Source of the DNA: Vicinamibacteria bacterium
Lineage (GTDB): Bacteria; Acidobacteriota; Vicinamibacteria; Vicinamibacterales; UBA2999
Direction: 5' to 3'
Length of the DNA stretch: 7,879 nt
Assembly: GCA_025924295.1 (NCBI GenBank)
Contig: JAICEG010000248.1
Location: 1 to 7,879, forward strand
The translations under genes were made by a program, and so were the position numbers. The notes under the pieces are model-generated. The model was given only the letters and a program-made list of their open reading frames with translations, made no database searches and was not told the origin of the DNA. Shown here in pieces: positions 6,618-7,879 of the stretch; the first letter of the stretch is position 1, and every line of letters begins with the position of its first letter.

Positions 6618-7187
6618 ATGACCTCCCCACCATCCTCGAATCCCACCGCCCTGCTGCTGGCCTGGGGGCGCGGCGAAGAGGCCGCGTTCGATCAACTCGT
6701 TCCCCTCGTGCACGAGGAACTGCGGCGCATTGCGCGCCAGCACATGGGCCGCGAGCGCGCGGAGCATACGCTTCAGCCGACTGCCCTCGTCAACGAGGCC
6801 TATCTGCGCCTCATTGACCTCAAACGCATTCAGTGGCAGGACCGGCAGCACTTCTTTGCGATGGCCGCGCGGATCATGCGTCGCGTACTGGTCGATGCCG
6901 CTCGCGCTCGAAGATTCCACAAACGTGGAGGCGGCGCACCGATGGTATCGCTGGATGACGCGCTCACCGTGTCGAAAGAACCTGACCGGGACCTCGTGGA
7001 ACTCGACGAAGCGTTGAATGCGCTGGCAGCCGTGGACCCACGAAAGAGTCAGGTCGTCGAGATGAGGTATTTCGGCGGATTGAGCGTCGAAGAGACGGCC
7101 GACGCGCTGCGCGTGTCGCCTGGCACGGTCATGCGCGATTGGCGGCTCGCCAAGGTGTGGCTCCTCCGCGAACTTAGTCGGCGGTAA
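6618..7187 (+). CDS. ECF-type RNA polymerase sigma factor (TIGR02999/Sigma70_ECF type)
   Basis: This is a 189-residue sigma factor. Residues about 10-100 form sigma region 2 (LLLAWGRGEEAAFDQLVPLV, then HTLQPTALVNEAYLRLI and HFFAMAARIMRRVLVDAAR). Residues about 130-186 form region 4, with the helix-turn-helix LSVEETADALRVSPGTVMRD. The TLQPTALVNEAYLRL and FAMAARIMRRVLVD wording matches the Sigma70_ECF/TIGR02999 group, which is abundant in Acidobacteriota and Planctomycetota and usually precedes a Ser/Thr kinase gene, as here. It should direct RNA polymerase to a small set of promoters, with activity possibly controlled by kinase signalling. I chose the ATG at 6618 because AGGAG lies 4 nt upstream. 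A longer frame from a TTG at 6546 would overlap vapC and adds residues foreign to the family. No anti-sigma gene is visible. The gene starts 19 nt after the vapC stop and ends 38 nt before the kinase gene. Confidence 0.93.
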   Translation: MTSPPSSNPTALLLAWGRGEEAAFDQLVPLVHEELRRIARQHMGRERAEHTLQPTALVNEAYLRLIDLKRIQWQDRQHFFAMAARIMRRVLVDAARARRFHKRGGGAPMVSLDDALTVSKEPDRDLVELDEALNALAAVDPRKSQVVEMRYFGGLSVEETADALRVSPGTVMRDWRLAKVWLLRELSRR

Positions 7188-7225
7188 GCCCCGGAGTTAA
7201 GATAGGCGCCGTTCCGAGCGAAAGG

Positions 7226-7879
7226 ATGCCTGAACGCTGGCCGCAGGTCGAGCGCATCTACAGCGCGGTCGTGGCACGACCCGAGTCTGAGTGGGCGACC
7301 GTTCTGACCGAGCTGTGCGCCGGCGATGACTCCTTGCGGCACGAGGTCGAGTCGTTGCTGGCACACGAGCACGCGGCGGGGACGTTTCTGGAAACGCCGG
7401 TGTACGCAGGAGCGGATGTGGCCGGTCACCTCGCCAGGGAGCGGGTGCTCGTCGGCCGGCGGTTCGGCACCTATACCGTCCTGGCGCCAATCGGTTCGGG
7501 TGGGATGGGGAAGTCTATCGCGCCCGCGACGAGCGGTTGGGTCGTCAGGTCGCCATCAAGCTTCTGCCCGCGCACTCCGCGAATGACGCCGATCGTCGCG
7601 CGCGCCTCGAGCGAGAAGCACGCACCCTGGCGGCGCTCAATCACCCACACATCGGCGCGATCTACGGCGTCGAGGACGTGGATGGCTGTCCCGCCCTGGT
7701 GCTCGAGCTCGTCGAGGGCGAGACATTGGCCGAGCGTGTCGCGAGGGGTCCTCTCCCGCTCGCCCAGGCGCTTCCGGTCGCGCGACAGATCGCGGAGGCG
7801 CTCGAGGCCGCGCACGAACGCGGCATCATCCACCGGGATCTGAAGCCGGCCAACATCAAGATCACGCCCGACGGTGTCG
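7226..7879 (+). CDS. Ser/Thr protein kinase, N-terminal part, frameshifted; runs off the right edge
   Basis: The frame opens at ATG 7226 with MPERWPQVERIY, an N-terminal segment of about 80 residues that usually precedes the kinase domain in sigma-linked acidobacterial kinases (note DDSLRHEVESLLAHEHAAGTF). The kinase domain begins near FGTYTVLAPIGSGGMG (about 80-95). At that point the frame is lost: the original frame ends at a TGA at 7841-7843. Reading from 7510 in the next frame gives an intact kinase to the edge: EVYRARDERLGRQVAIK (the Lys codon 7558-7560 is the ATP-binding lysine), an LNHPHIGAIYGVE segment, LVLELVEGETLAERV, and the catalytic loop HRDLKPAN (7831-7854). The C-terminal lobe and any membrane or TPR region lie beyond the window. 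The gene follows the sigma factor by 38 nt; AAAGG touches the ATG, so the RBS is poor. Either an indel error in the assembly or recent gene decay would explain the break. Confidence 0.88.
7507..7510 (+). other. Frameshift site in the kinase glycine-rich loop
   Basis: The expected sequence of the loop is GSGGMGEVYRA, which needs five G after ATG's T (ATG GGG GAA). Only four are present (7507-7510), so the reading becomes GSGGMGKSI. Adding one G restores every kinase motif downstream for 123 codons with no stop. A loss of one base in a homopolymer is typical of sequencing or assembly error, but a true mutation is equally compatible with the sequence. The stretch G GGG AAG would also let a ribosome slip by -1 on the GGG codon and continue into GAA. 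This is only a weak slippery site because the AAG codon re-pairs poorly. Confidence 0.85.

Overview
This is a GC-rich, gene-dense stretch of bacterial chromosome with at least eight genes, two of them cut by the window edges. No RNA genes, insertion sequences or CRISPR arrays were found. The gene types point to a soil-type Acidobacteriota, perhaps of the Vicinamibacteria: a CRTAC1-type FG-GAP/UnbV lipoprotein next to a TPR-like lipoprotein, a WGHPDLQG-type exported protein, and a TIGR02999-type ECF sigma factor followed by a membrane-type Ser/Thr kinase. This assignment is an inference from gene content; there is no phylogenetic marker in the window.

Layout. At 1-1972 on the minus strand, a FG-GAP/UnbV lipoprotein gene is followed by the start of a second lipoprotein gene. 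The two overlap by 3 nt (an ATGA junction), so they are probably one translationally coupled operon for cell-envelope proteins. The 117-nt divergent gap at 1973-2089 carries a degenerate heptamer tandem repeat. At 2090-4876 on the plus strand lies a secreted, double-length M16 zinc peptidase, with an active first half and a degenerate second half. It converges, with no spacer at all, on a minus-strand gene (4877-5881) for an exported protein of unknown function.

The 80-nt divergent gap at 5882-5961 holds a near-perfect 28-bp palindrome just in front of a type II toxin-antitoxin pair: an AbrB-type VapB antitoxin and a PIN-domain VapC toxin. The toxin lacks the usual fourth acidic residue. Only 19 nt after vapC comes an ECF sigma factor gene, and 38 nt after that a Ser/Thr protein kinase. 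The kinase frame is broken by one missing base in a G run inside the glycine-rich loop, but its catalytic-loop sequence is intact in the next frame up to the window edge.

The left half (1-5881) is mostly envelope or exported proteins. The right half (5931-7879) is regulatory and reads in one direction with very short gaps, so vapB-vapC-sigma-kinase could share a transcript. The most useful points to follow up are the palindrome that overlaps the vapB ribosome binding site, the D-to-V change in VapC, the kinase frameshift, the VapBC/sigma adjacency, and the gene at the left edge that begins inside the stop codon of its neighbour.
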